From: Sulfitobacter aestuariivivens
GTDB lineage: Bacteria > Pseudomonadota > Alphaproteobacteria > Rhodobacterales > Rhodobacteraceae
Reading direction: 5' to 3'
Assembly: GCF_014763045.1 (NCBI RefSeq)
Contig: NZ_JACTAG010000001.1
Coordinates: 62,001-126,000, forward strand
DNA length: 64,000 bases
In this document: positions 53,801 to 61,699 of the stretch, piece by piece
Layout: every line of letters starts with the position of its first letter
Numbering within the stretch: position 1 is the first letter of the stretch
Made by a program: the position numbers and the translations under genes
The notes under the pieces: generated by a model
What the model was told of the DNA's origin: nothing
The model's input: only the letters and a program-made list of their open reading frames with translations
Databases searched by the model: none

Positions 53801-55452
53801 CCTATCTGGCCGGGACCCGGGAAGAGGCGGAAGAGATCGCGCGCGCCCCGATGAAGGATTACCTTCGGTCTGCGGCGGGTCTGATCAAACAATATGCCTG
53901 GGCGTTTCCTGCCTTCAAGAAACCTCACGGGGCGACCAACCCGTTCGAGATCGATCTGGAGGGTCTGTCGGCCGAGGAAATGGACGCGATTCTGGAGTTT
54001 GCGTTTCAGCGGTATTTCAATGACAGCGGTCTTTTTGGCACCATCGATGATGGCGTGGCGCGCACGGAAGAGCTGAAGGCGATCGGGGTGGATGAGGTTG
54101 CCTGTCTGATCGATTATGGCATCGCGCCGGATGTCGTGATGGAAGGTCTCAAACCTCTGGCCGAGGTGTTGCGCCTTGCAAATGAGGGGGCGGTTGTGGC
54201 GCAGGATGATTTTTCGCTTGCCGCGCAGCTGATCCGCCATGATGTGACCCATCTGCAGTGCACGCCGTCGATGGCGCAGATGCTGGTGACGAACGATGAC
54301 GCGCGCCGCGCGCTGGGCGGGCTGTCGCACCTGATGGTGGGCGGCGAGTCATTGCCGGGATCGCTGGTTGCCGCAATGCGCGACGCGACGCAGGCGCAGA
54401 TACACAATATGTATGGCCCGACCGAGACGACGATCTGGTCCACGACGCAGCCCGTTATGAAAACGCCAGCGGCGACCGCCCCACTGGGCACCCCCATTGC
54501 CAATACGAAGGTCTTCATCCTGGATGAGAAGAAATCGCTGCAACCTGTTGGTGTTGCAGGGGAGTTGTGGATTGGCGGCGCGGGAGTCACGCGCGGCTAT
54601 TGGCGGCGCGAAACATTGACCGCAGAGCGGTATATCGACAACCCCTATGGGCCGGGACGACTGTATCAGACCGGGGATCTGGCGGCCTGGGGCGCGGACG
54701 GCACCTTGCATTTCATGGGGCGCGCTGACGCGCAGGTCAAGATACGTGGCCACCGGATTGAGCTGGGCGAGATCGAGGCGTGCCTGTCGGCGCTGCCCGG
54801 CGTGACGCAGGCAGTTGTCATCGCGCGCGATGCACCGGGCGGGGCGCAGTTGGTCGGCTATGTCACGGCTAGTACGGCGTTTGACCCGGATGCGGCGCGC
54901 CGAGCATTGGCTGCCGATCTGCCCGCCATCATGGTACCCACGGCGATTATCAGGCTGGATGCGATGCCGCTGACGCCTAACAAGAAAATTAATCGTAAGG
55001 CACTGCCCGCACCGCAGGTGGCAAGGCCCGTGCGCGCCGCTCCCAAGGTGCAGGCGGCGGCAGAGGACGCTCCGCAGGCACGCGAGGAAACGCGCGCGCG
55101 CATTTCCGAGATCTGGCAGGGGATTCTTGGGGTCGCCGACATTCAGGGCGACGATAATTTCTTTGATCTTGGGGGGCATTCGCTGCTGGCTGTGCAGGCG
55201 CATCGTGACATCAAGGCGGCGCTGGGCGCGGCGAAACTGTCGATCACGGATATCTTCCGCTTTCCGGTCCTGAATGCGCTGGCCGCACATATCGACAGCA
55301 GGCAGGGCCGTGTGGCCGTGAGACCCGCCCGACAAGAACGCGGCACGGCGATTGCGCCAACCCGGTCGGTGCGGTCGATAGATCCTGAGACCGCCGATCT
55401 GATTGAGCGTCGGCGTGCGATGCGCACCGCGCGCATGCAGGCCCATGCCTGA
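50848..55452 (+). CDS. NRPS: formyltransferase, remnant C, glycine-type A with inserted luciferase-like monooxygenase, PCP
   Basis: 1534 residues from ATG 50848 (GGAGG seven bases upstream; the longer frame from 50593 overlaps the glycosyltransferase). Formyltransferase domain (about 1-300): Asn96, His98 and Asp134 match the Fmt catalytic N-H-D with the same 36-residue H-D gap. About 330-530 resembles the C-terminal part of a condensation domain but has no HHxxxDG. A domain: YTSGSTGTPKG (671-681), NMYGPTETT about 1186. Between its A4 and A5 motifs sits a flavin-dependent luciferase-like domain (about 750-1110, MupA/Atu3671-type). The specificity residues read D-I-L-Q-M-G-M-I-W-K, two conservative changes from the glycine code DILQLGLIWK. 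PCP Ser1445; no TE. Confidence 0.93.
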   Translation: MTAAFRPAPVSAILIGDESLTIACGDTMIAGGHAIVAVVTRDEAVRDWAADRKLRVFAAPGDLPGAGVQADWLLSIANLRIIPDAVLAIPAKGAINFHDGPLPRYAGLNTPAWAIINGETTHGVSWHLIEGGVDEGDLLAQKLVEVSPDETAFSLNAKCYAAGLESFAGVLAQLEAGTLNRRPQDLSQRSYFARDDRPAHMGVLDFDHEAEVLSALVRGLEFGGYWNPLGIAKVQAGDKLFHLSGLELSAAASGEPGLIIEVTADAVTVGTRTSDVILRGVTDLGGTAVDLTTIFTVGETLPCPDIAALPVSDEARWRGALRQDMLALPLLKASDRAPATLTLPIDINGLKLEAQAVAAALVLCRSADPEAGCRIALAKVTDHPLAADTVPLLLPEGPLDTVLAGMGKAIDAANASAGMARDLPLRDPLINAGAVECAISLDGSIPQEAAITVALAENGAALHYDAARLTLSAAKLLQVRLNAAFAAYPNAKTRDDIAALPQTEEHMLRETWNDTQRGYERVTIHAAFEAQVAATPDAVALVFENQSLSYAQLNARANRVAHTLRGMGAGPDTPIGLYTARGIDLLVATLGILKAGGAYVPLDPAYPADRIAHYIADSDAPIIVTQAALRAHLPPHAAEVLEIDSDPRCAQAPETNPEPSAGMDDLAYLIYTSGSTGTPKGVMVTHGNVANFFAGMDDRIDFEAGAVWLAVTSLSFDISVLELFWTLSRGFKLVLAGDESRTMMSNGPVTSDRAIDFNLFYWGNDDGVGPKKYELLLEGAKFADAHGFNAVWTPERHFHAFGGPYPNPSVTGAAVAAVTQNLDIRAGSCVAPLHHPARIAEEWAVIDNLTNGRVGLAIASGWQPDDFVLRPENTPPENKPAMYATIDQLRQLWAGEAVAFPKKDGTPHAVLTQPRPVSKELPIWVTTAGNPQTWKEAGEIGANVLTHLLGQTVEEVAGKIEIYHAALREAGHDPADFKVTVMLHTYLAGTREEAEEIARAPMKDYLRSAAGLIKQYAWAFPAFKKPHGATNPFEIDLEGLSAEEMDAILEFAFQRYFNDSGLFGTIDDGVARTEELKAIGVDEVACLIDYGIAPDVVMEGLKPLAEVLRLANEGAVVAQDDFSLAAQLIRHDVTHLQCTPSMAQMLVTNDDARRALGGLSHLMVGGESLPGSLVAAMRDATQAQIHNMYGPTETTIWSTTQPVMKTPAATAPLGTPIANTKVFILDEKKSLQPVGVAGELWIGGAGVTRGYWRRETLTAERYIDNPYGPGRLYQTGDLAAWGADGTLHFMGRADAQVKIRGHRIELGEIEACLSALPGVTQAVVIARDAPGGAQLVGYVTASTAFDPDAARRALAADLPAIMVPTAIIRLDAMPLTPNKKINRKALPAPQVARPVRAAPKVQAAAEDAPQAREETRARISEIWQGILGVADIQGDDNFFDLGGHSLLAVQAHRDIKAALGAAKLSITDIFRFPVLNALAAHIDSRQGRVAVRPARQERGTAIAPTRSVRSIDPETADLIERRRAMRTARMQAHA

Positions 55453-56119
55453 CAATGCGCAGATTGCACAGGCGATACGGCGCCTGTTTGACGTGCCAGT
55501 GGGCGTGGTACTGACGGACCCGCGTCAGCCCCAGCCCGATCTCTGGCCGGGTGAGGATGCCGGGCAAGGGCGGGTGACCCCGAAGCGCGCGCAGGAATTC
55601 GCGGCAGGTCGAGCAGCCGCGCGTGCCGCGATGACGCAACTGGGGTGCGCCCCGGCGGCGATCCCGGCGGCGGTGTCCCGGGCGCCGGTCTGGCCCGCCG
55701 GTGTCCACGGAAGCATTTCGCACAGCGCAACGCTGTGCCTTGCTGTTGTGTGTCGGCGCCCGTGTCTGTTGGGCGTGGACATTGAACCGGCGCAACCGAT
55801 GGAGTCTGCGCTTATTCCGCATGTGCTGGGCCATGACGCGCCTGTCGGCCTGAACAAGCCCGGTACCGGGTTGGTTGCCACCTACAAGTTTTCGGCCAAA
55901 GAAGCGGTTTTCAAGGCTGTCTTTCCCCAATGCGAGCAGGTGTTTGGCTTTGACGTGGTGCGGATTGCGCTGCTGGCGCAGGCGGGCCACTTTCAGGCGA
56001 GGTTTCAGTCCCGGATTGGGCCGTATGACGTTGGCGACACGCTGCGGGGACGCTATCTTGAGATTGCGGGTCATATCGTGACCGCCGTGACGGTCGATCC
56101 GACCCTATCGGGACATTGA
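55445..56119 (+). CDS. 4'-phosphopantetheinyl transferase (Sfp/EntD type)
   Basis: A 224-residue protein, starting at ATG 55445 within the NRPS 3' end (8-base overlap). It has the EntD-like order of motifs: GVHGSISHS, LLGVDIEPAQP (Mg-binding Asp and Glu) and FSAKEAVFKAVFP with the catalytic WxxKE-type Lys/Glu. It attaches phosphopantetheine from CoA to carrier-protein serines, here most simply the PKS ACP Ser1792 and the NRPS PCP Ser1445. Being encoded in the operon makes the pathway self-sufficient for carrier activation. Confidence 0.92.
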   Translation: MPDNAQIAQAIRRLFDVPVGVVLTDPRQPQPDLWPGEDAGQGRVTPKRAQEFAAGRAAARAAMTQLGCAPAAIPAAVSRAPVWPAGVHGSISHSATLCLAVVCRRPCLLGVDIEPAQPMESALIPHVLGHDAPVGLNKPGTGLVATYKFSAKEAVFKAVFPQCEQVFGFDVVRIALLAQAGHFQARFQSRIGPYDVGDTLRGRYLEIAGHIVTAVTVDPTLSGH

Positions 56120-56122
56120 AAA

Positions 56123-57049
56123 ATGCAGATTTCACGCCGCATGACGCTTGCCGGATTGGCCCTGGGTGGGGCTGGTGCAGCATATTGGTGGCGCAATCGT
56201 TTGCCGGAAGGCGTGCCCAATCATGCCGTGAGCGCCCATTTCGAAACGCCGCTTACGCCGCCCGCGGCGCCGCTTAGCGTGTATCATCTGGGGCATTCGC
56301 TGGTCGGACGTGACATGCCCGCGATGCTGGCGCAACTGGCGGGGCACCCCTATAACAGCCAGTTGGGCTGGGGCACCTCGTTGCGGGATCACTGGGAGCC
56401 GGATGTGCCGATCAATGGCTTTGATGTCGAGAATGATCACCCCCGGTTCAGGCCCGCCAAAGAGGCGTTGGGGTCGGGACGCTACGATGCGGTCGTTCTG
56501 ACCGAGATGGTCGAGATCCGCGACGCGATCCAATATCATGCCAGCCCGGAATACCTTGTCCGGTGGGCGGCCCTGGCGCGGGCCGCGAACCCCGACACCC
56601 GACTGTATCTTTATGAGACCTGGCACCATACCGATGATGGCAATGGCTGGTTGACCCGCATCGACCGCGATCTGGAGGCGTATTGGCAAGAGCTGGTGAA
56701 AAACCCCGCGATCACGCAACTGGGCGCGCCGGTTTACCTCATTCCGGCAGGTCAGGCGATGGCGGCCGTGGTGCGGACGGTATCAGATGGCAAGGATCCT
56801 GACATGCTTTTCTCCCGGCATGCGGATGGCAGCAGCGACACGATCCATTTCAACGATCTGGGGGCCTATGTGGTCGCCCTGACGCATTATGCGGTGCTGT
56901 ATCATCGCTCGCCCCTTGGTGTTCCACATGATCTTGAGCGGGCAGACGGGACGCGGGCTGAGGGCCTGGATGCAGCACTGGCGCGTCAGATGCAGCAGGT
57001 CGTCTGGGATGTCGTTACGCGCCATCCCGAGACCGGGGTCGCGGTATGA
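56123..57049 (+). CDS. Exported SGNH-hydrolase-like protein
   Basis: A 308-residue protein with a twin-arginine-like leader (SRRMTLAGLALGGAGAAYWW), so it is probably translocated and kept at the membrane. The core looks like an SGNH/GDSL esterase or acyltransferase: Ser59 in YHLGHSLVG and the catalytic pair Asp239/His242 in DTIHFNDLG, with YLYETWHHTDDG in between. It is a paralogue of the N-terminal domain of the next protein (shared GHSL, ETWH, LIPAGQAMA, IHxxDLG motifs). In context it could transfer or remove an acyl-type group on an exported glycan. It begins 3 bp after the phosphopantetheinyl transferase gene. Confidence 0.78.
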   Translation: MQISRRMTLAGLALGGAGAAYWWRNRLPEGVPNHAVSAHFETPLTPPAAPLSVYHLGHSLVGRDMPAMLAQLAGHPYNSQLGWGTSLRDHWEPDVPINGFDVENDHPRFRPAKEALGSGRYDAVVLTEMVEIRDAIQYHASPEYLVRWAALARAANPDTRLYLYETWHHTDDGNGWLTRIDRDLEAYWQELVKNPAITQLGAPVYLIPAGQAMAAVVRTVSDGKDPDMLFSRHADGSSDTIHFNDLGAYVVALTHYAVLYHRSPLGVPHDLERADGTRAEGLDAALARQMQQVVWDVVTRHPETGVAV

Positions 57050-59562
57050 GCGGGCTGGGCACGGTCTTTTCGATTTTGATGGTTGGCCACAGCCTGTTTG
57101 GCACTGACGGTCCCGACATGTTGCAGGAAGTTTTGCGCGCGGGCACCGGGGAAGGCACGGTGCGCGCGCAGATCATCAATGGGGCACCGCTGCGCTACAA
57201 TTGGGACCACAGCGGTTCCGCCGAAGGTGTCGATGCCCGCACGGTACTTGCTGAAGGGGGCACGACCCACCTTATACTGACCGAGGCGATCCCGCTTGAC
57301 GGGCATCTGCAGTGGTCCGAGACATCCCTTTTCGCACAGGCCTTTGCGGGGCTTGCGCTGTCGGCGCGCCCGGACGCACGGGTTTATGTGCAGGAAACCT
57401 GGCACAGTCTGAAAAGCGGCACAGGCGTTGCTGTTGAGCACGATCCAGGCGCGGATGTGGCGTGGCGTATCAGGTTGGATCGCGACCTGCCCAAGTGGGA
57501 GCATCTGGTCGCGCAGGTCGCGGCGGTGCGCGGGGCGAATGAAGATCGGGTCGGGCTGATCCCTGCAGGTCAGGCGATGGCGCGTCTCTACGATCAGATC
57601 GCAGCGGGCGAGGTGGCCGGGCTAACGGATATCGCGGCGCTGTTCTCTGACGACATTCACCTGAGCGACCTTGGACACTACTTCGTCGCGATGGTGCAAT
57701 ACGCGACCCTCACGGGGCAAAGCCCGCTGGGCCTGCCGACGGATTTCAGTGACCGGTGGGGCACGGCATTTGATGCGCCCGATCCGGATCTTGCGCGGGC
57801 ATTGCAGCGCATCGCCTGGGAGGCGGTGCAGGCCTATGGCGGTGCTGTACCAGCGCCGCCACCGGTCGCAACACAGCCCGCCCGCGCAGTCACCGCACCC
57901 GCCGTGCCAACGGGACCGCCGGTTATTCCTGTGCAAGGGCAGGCAGTTGCGGTCGACGGGACGCCCGCGATAGGCATCGGCCTTGCCGCTGTGACGGATT
58001 GGAGCACGCAGCAGCCATTCATCGATGTTATGAAGACCGCGCGGCCCTGGATCGGGCACAAGCCCGGCCAGTTCGGCGGCATGGAACTGGAGGCGTTGCG
58101 GGCGGAGGGATATCTGGATGACGCTGGTTGGCCCGTCAGAATGCCACCCGAATTGTCGAGCATCGGCACCTTGATTCTGACGGATATGCCACCCGACGCC
58201 GTTTCCCTGAAGGGGCGCTATGTGCTGCGGTATGAGGGCACCGGTGTGATTGAAGTTGCCGGCCGCGCAGAGCGGGTGCGGTATGGCAAGAACGAGGTCA
58301 CGTTCGATTATGCCCCCGGTGCCGGTGGGGTGGAAATACGCATCCAGCGCATCAACACCACTGATCCCCCGCGCAACATCAGCGTGGTGCATGCCGACAA
58401 TCTGGACCGTTTGCGTGAAGGTGTCGTGTTCAATCCTGCGTGGACCGCGAAGGTCGGCCAATTGCGGCTGTTGCGTTTTATGGATTGGATGCAGACGAAC
58501 AATTCCACCCAATCGGTCTGGGCGGATCGCCCGAGGCCCGCAGATGTGACGTATCAGGGAGGCGTGCCTGCCGAGGTCATGATTGCGCTGGCCAATGAGC
58601 TGGAAAAAGACGTCTGGTTCAACATGCCGCATCTGGCAGATGACGCATATGTCCGTGCCTTTGCCACGCTGGTGCGCGATACGCTCGATCCGGAACTGGA
58701 AGCCTATGTCGAGTTTTCAAACGAGGTCTGGAACTGGCAATTCGGGCAGGCTCGGTGGGCCGATGTCACAGCTCGTGCGCGCTGGAGTCAGAAGGACAAA
58801 TGGATGCAGGCCTATGGTCTTCGGGCGGCCCGGGTCGCGCAGATCTGGTCCGAGGTTTTCGGCGACGAGGCCGAGGCCCGGCTGGTCAATGTAGTCTCTT
58901 CCCAGACTGGCTGGCCTGGGCTTGAAAGTGAGGCGCTGAACGCGCCATTGGCCGTCGCTGAGGGGGAGCCAAAGCCGGTGGAGAGCTTTGATGCCTATGC
59001 GGTGACAGGGTATTTCGGCGGCGTTCTGGGCCGCGAGGACCGCGAGGGGCTGGTCATGGGCTGGCTTGAGGAAAGCCAGCGCGATGCCGAAGCGGCGGCA
59101 CAGGCGCAGGGCCTTGAGGGGCAGGCGGCCAGTGCGTACATCGCGGCGCATCGCTATGACACTGCTGTTGAATTGGCAGAACGCGAACTGCGCGACGGCG
59201 CACTGAGCGGCGACCGTTCTGATACGCTGGCCGATCTAGTGGGCCGTGTCTGGCCTTATCACGCAGGGGTGGCGCAGGCGCATGGGCTGGACCTGGTCGT
59301 ATACGAGGGGGGCAGTCATATCGTTGGCATCGGCGGTCAGGTCGAGGATGAAGAGCTCACCGCGTTCTTCCAGCATTTCAATTATACGCCTCAGATGGGG
59401 GCGCTTTACCAGACGTTGCTGGAAGGCTGGACCGCCGTGGGTGGGCAGCTTTTTACGCATTACTCCGATGTCTACAATCCGACCAAATGGGGCTCATGGG
59501 GCGCGCTGCGGCATCTGGATGATACGACTGCGCGCTGGGATGCACTGGTGGGAACGCCATGA
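57046..59562 (+). CDS. SGNH-like domain fused to a glycoside-hydrolase-like (clan GH-A-type) domain
   Basis: 838 residues. The N-terminal domain (about 1-265) repeats the SGNH-like fold of the previous gene: Ser16 in VGHSLFG, QETWH at 117-120 and Asp202/His205 in SDDIHLSDLG. A Pro/Ala-rich linker (about 270-305) leads to a C-terminal domain (about 310-838). That domain contains EFSNEVWNWQF with Glu560 after Asn, the arrangement of a GH-A acid/base, and VVYEGGSH with Glu754 as a possible nucleophile. Similar proteins are sometimes labelled cellulose-binding. No signal peptide is evident at the chosen start, so location is unclear. It is coupled (ATGA) to both neighbours. Confidence 0.75.
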   Translation: MSGLGTVFSILMVGHSLFGTDGPDMLQEVLRAGTGEGTVRAQIINGAPLRYNWDHSGSAEGVDARTVLAEGGTTHLILTEAIPLDGHLQWSETSLFAQAFAGLALSARPDARVYVQETWHSLKSGTGVAVEHDPGADVAWRIRLDRDLPKWEHLVAQVAAVRGANEDRVGLIPAGQAMARLYDQIAAGEVAGLTDIAALFSDDIHLSDLGHYFVAMVQYATLTGQSPLGLPTDFSDRWGTAFDAPDPDLARALQRIAWEAVQAYGGAVPAPPPVATQPARAVTAPAVPTGPPVIPVQGQAVAVDGTPAIGIGLAAVTDWSTQQPFIDVMKTARPWIGHKPGQFGGMELEALRAEGYLDDAGWPVRMPPELSSIGTLILTDMPPDAVSLKGRYVLRYEGTGVIEVAGRAERVRYGKNEVTFDYAPGAGGVEIRIQRINTTDPPRNISVVHADNLDRLREGVVFNPAWTAKVGQLRLLRFMDWMQTNNSTQSVWADRPRPADVTYQGGVPAEVMIALANELEKDVWFNMPHLADDAYVRAFATLVRDTLDPELEAYVEFSNEVWNWQFGQARWADVTARARWSQKDKWMQAYGLRAARVAQIWSEVFGDEAEARLVNVVSSQTGWPGLESEALNAPLAVAEGEPKPVESFDAYAVTGYFGGVLGREDREGLVMGWLEESQRDAEAAAQAQGLEGQAASAYIAAHRYDTAVELAERELRDGALSGDRSDTLADLVGRVWPYHAGVAQAHGLDLVVYEGGSHIVGIGGQVEDEELTAFFQHFNYTPQMGALYQTLLEGWTAVGGQLFTHYSDVYNPTKWGSWGALRHLDDTTARWDALVGTP

Positions 59563-60389
59563 GCACGTCGGTTTTGATCCCGGCACATAATGAGGCCGCT
59601 TATCTGCCTGCTTGCCTTGGGGCCCTGTTGGCCTCGGACCCGGTTGATGGCGCGGTCGAGTTAATCGTGATCGCCAATGGCTGCAGCGATGACACGGCCC
59701 GCATCGCACGCAGTTTTGAGGAACAGGTGCTGCTGAAAGGCTGGTCGTTGACAGTGCTGGACCTGCCTGAGGGCGGCAAGTTGCGCGCCTGGAACGCAGG
59801 CGAGGCGCGGGCAACGGGGGACGTCTTGATCTATGTCGATGCGGATACCAACGTGTCGCCTGCGCTGATCGGGCAATTGGCAGAGGTGTTGCACGTGCGC
59901 GTGCCGCGCTATGCCAGCGGCACGCCGGTGGTCACGGTGGGCGCGGATGCCTTGACGCGCGCCTATACCCGCTTTTGGAAAACCACGCCCTTCATGGTTC
60001 ACGGAGTGCCGGGATTTGGTGTTTTTGCCATGAACCGGGTGGGCCGGGCGCGCTGGGGAGAGTGGCCGGATATCATTTCTGACGACACCTTTGCACGGCT
60101 CAACTTCACCCCCGAAGAGCGGTTCGACGTACCGGCGACGTACGACTGGCCGATGATCGAGGGGTTTGCGCAACTGGTGCGCGTGCGCCGGCGTCAGGAC
60201 ATCGGCGTGGCGGAGGTGGCAGAGCAGTTTCCGCATCTGATGCAGAACGATGATCTGCACGACAAGACCGTGCCGGTCTGGCAGCGGGCGTTGCGCGACC
60301 CTGTCGCGTTTCTGGCCTTTGCCACCGTGCGCGCCGCCATTCGGCTGCCGGTTCTGCGCAGCAAGAGCCGCTGGGTGCGCGGGCGTTGA
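59559..60389 (+). CDS. Glycosyltransferase family 2
   Basis: A 276-residue GT-A protein: VLIPAHNEAAYLPACLGALL, then VIANGCSDDT at the nucleotide site, the YVDADTNVS metal site and the VPGFGVFAMNR/WGEWPDIISDDTF acceptor region with the catalytic Asp-Asp pair. No membrane segment is obvious. The start overlaps the previous stop (ATGA), making it the last gene of the 43443-60389 coupled run. It converges with a GT4 gene 28 bp further on. Confidence 0.9.
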   Translation: MSTSVLIPAHNEAAYLPACLGALLASDPVDGAVELIVIANGCSDDTARIARSFEEQVLLKGWSLTVLDLPEGGKLRAWNAGEARATGDVLIYVDADTNVSPALIGQLAEVLHVRVPRYASGTPVVTVGADALTRAYTRFWKTTPFMVHGVPGFGVFAMNRVGRARWGEWPDIISDDTFARLNFTPEERFDVPATYDWPMIEGFAQLVRVRRRQDIGVAEVAEQFPHLMQNDDLHDKTVPVWQRALRDPVAFLAFATVRAAIRLPVLRSKSRWVRGR

Positions 60390-60417
60390 TACCGCACCGC
60401 GGGCATCGGGACCGGAT

Positions 60418-61605
60418 CTAGCCCTGCATATGCGCAGCCAGCCTGGCGGTTTCGGCGGCCACATCGTGGCGTTGCAGGACGCGCGCGCGCCCTGCAGTGC
60501 CCATGCGTGTCAACTTGGACAAGGGTGCGCGTGCAAATGCATCCATCGCTTCGGCCAGCGCATGGACATCGCCCGCCGGGACCAGCCAGCCGGTCTTGCC
60601 GTCCTGCACCAGTTCGGGCGTGCCTGCGATGTAGGTGGCGATGACAGGGCGGGCGGCGGCCATGGCTTCCATGACGACCATGGGCAGACCTTCTGCAAAG
60701 CTGGGCATCACGAGCGCATGCGCGGTTTCCAATTCCTGCATGATCCGGGTCTCGTCCACCCAACCGGTCAGGGTAACGCGCTCTTTGAGCGATCTGTGCG
60801 CTATAAGCGCTTCGATCGCGCTGCGCATCTCACCGTCGCCGATCAGGGTGAGGTGTATGTCCTCCTGAACCTCGGCCATGGCCTGCACGAGTGCCAGCTG
60901 ACCCTTTTGTTCCACCAGTCGTCCGATGGCGACCAGTCGGCGCGGACCTTTAGGCAGCGGCGCGGGGGTATCAAATTTTGCGGGTTCAATGCCACAATGG
61001 ACGACGTGAATGCGCCCCCAGTCGTCGGGGGCCGCCCAGCGGCAAAGCTGGCTGCGTCCGAATTGGCTGATGGCAACGGTAAAGTCGGCCGCCGCCATTT
61101 TCTGGCCCAGAGATAGCGCGCGCGGCGCGTCGAATTCTTCGGGCCCGTGCACGGTAAAGGAAAACTTTGGCCCGCCGATCCGTGCGGCCAGCAGGGCGAC
61201 TGTAGCGGCATTGGTGCCGAAATGGGCATGGGCATGGGTCACCGCCTCTTCGCGGCAGCGTTCCGCGACAAACGCCGCTTCGGCCAGATAGATGAGATGC
61301 CGCAGGCGACCCACGTCAGAGACGCCCCCCATCTGCCATGCGATTTTGACCGCGCCCCACAAATCGCCCGCGTCCCGGCGCAGGCTGCGCCAGCTGGCCC
61401 CGAGCAGGGCGCGCGGACCGGCGGCCAGCACATATTCCGTCTTGTCCTTTTCCGCGCGGTCCTGAGGGTCTGTCAAAGGCAGATCGGATGCGCGCATGGC
61501 AAACCTGAGCACATCGTGCCCGTCGTCTTCCAGCGCCCGGATTTCGCGCCGGATGAAGCTGTGGCTGGGCTGTGGATAGGTATTGAGGATATACGCGATC
61601 TTCAA
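60418..61605 (-). CDS. Glycosyltransferase family 4
   Basis: A 395-residue GT-B protein. The N-terminal domain begins KIAYILNTYPQPSHSFIRREIRAL, common in exopolysaccharide GT4 enzymes, followed by AHFGTNAATVALLAA and FTVHGPEEFDAP. The C-terminal domain has AIGRLVEQKGQLALVQAM and the EGLPMVVMEAMAAARPVIAT donor motif, which holds the E-x7-E pair of retaining GT4 enzymes. It adds a sugar to a cytoplasmic lipid-linked intermediate. It is divergent from the flippase gene at 61700 across about 95 bp. Confidence 0.93.
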   Translation of the reverse strand: MKIAYILNTYPQPSHSFIRREIRALEDDGHDVLRFAMRASDLPLTDPQDRAEKDKTEYVLAAGPRALLGASWRSLRRDAGDLWGAVKIAWQMGGVSDVGRLRHLIYLAEAAFVAERCREEAVTHAHAHFGTNAATVALLAARIGGPKFSFTVHGPEEFDAPRALSLGQKMAAADFTVAISQFGRSQLCRWAAPDDWGRIHVVHCGIEPAKFDTPAPLPKGPRRLVAIGRLVEQKGQLALVQAMAEVQEDIHLTLIGDGEMRSAIEALIAHRSLKERVTLTGWVDETRIMQELETAHALVMPSFAEGLPMVVMEAMAAARPVIATYIAGTPELVQDGKTGWLVPAGDVHALAEAMDAFARAPLSKLTRMGTAGRARVLQRHDVAAETARLAAHMQG

Positions 61606-61699
61606 AACAAGCCTCCGAGGGGAGAATTACCGTCACCTTCCCATTGCCTTGTTGCGGCCCATGGGGCAATCCCGTTTGTGAAGTTTGACCATGGCATGA

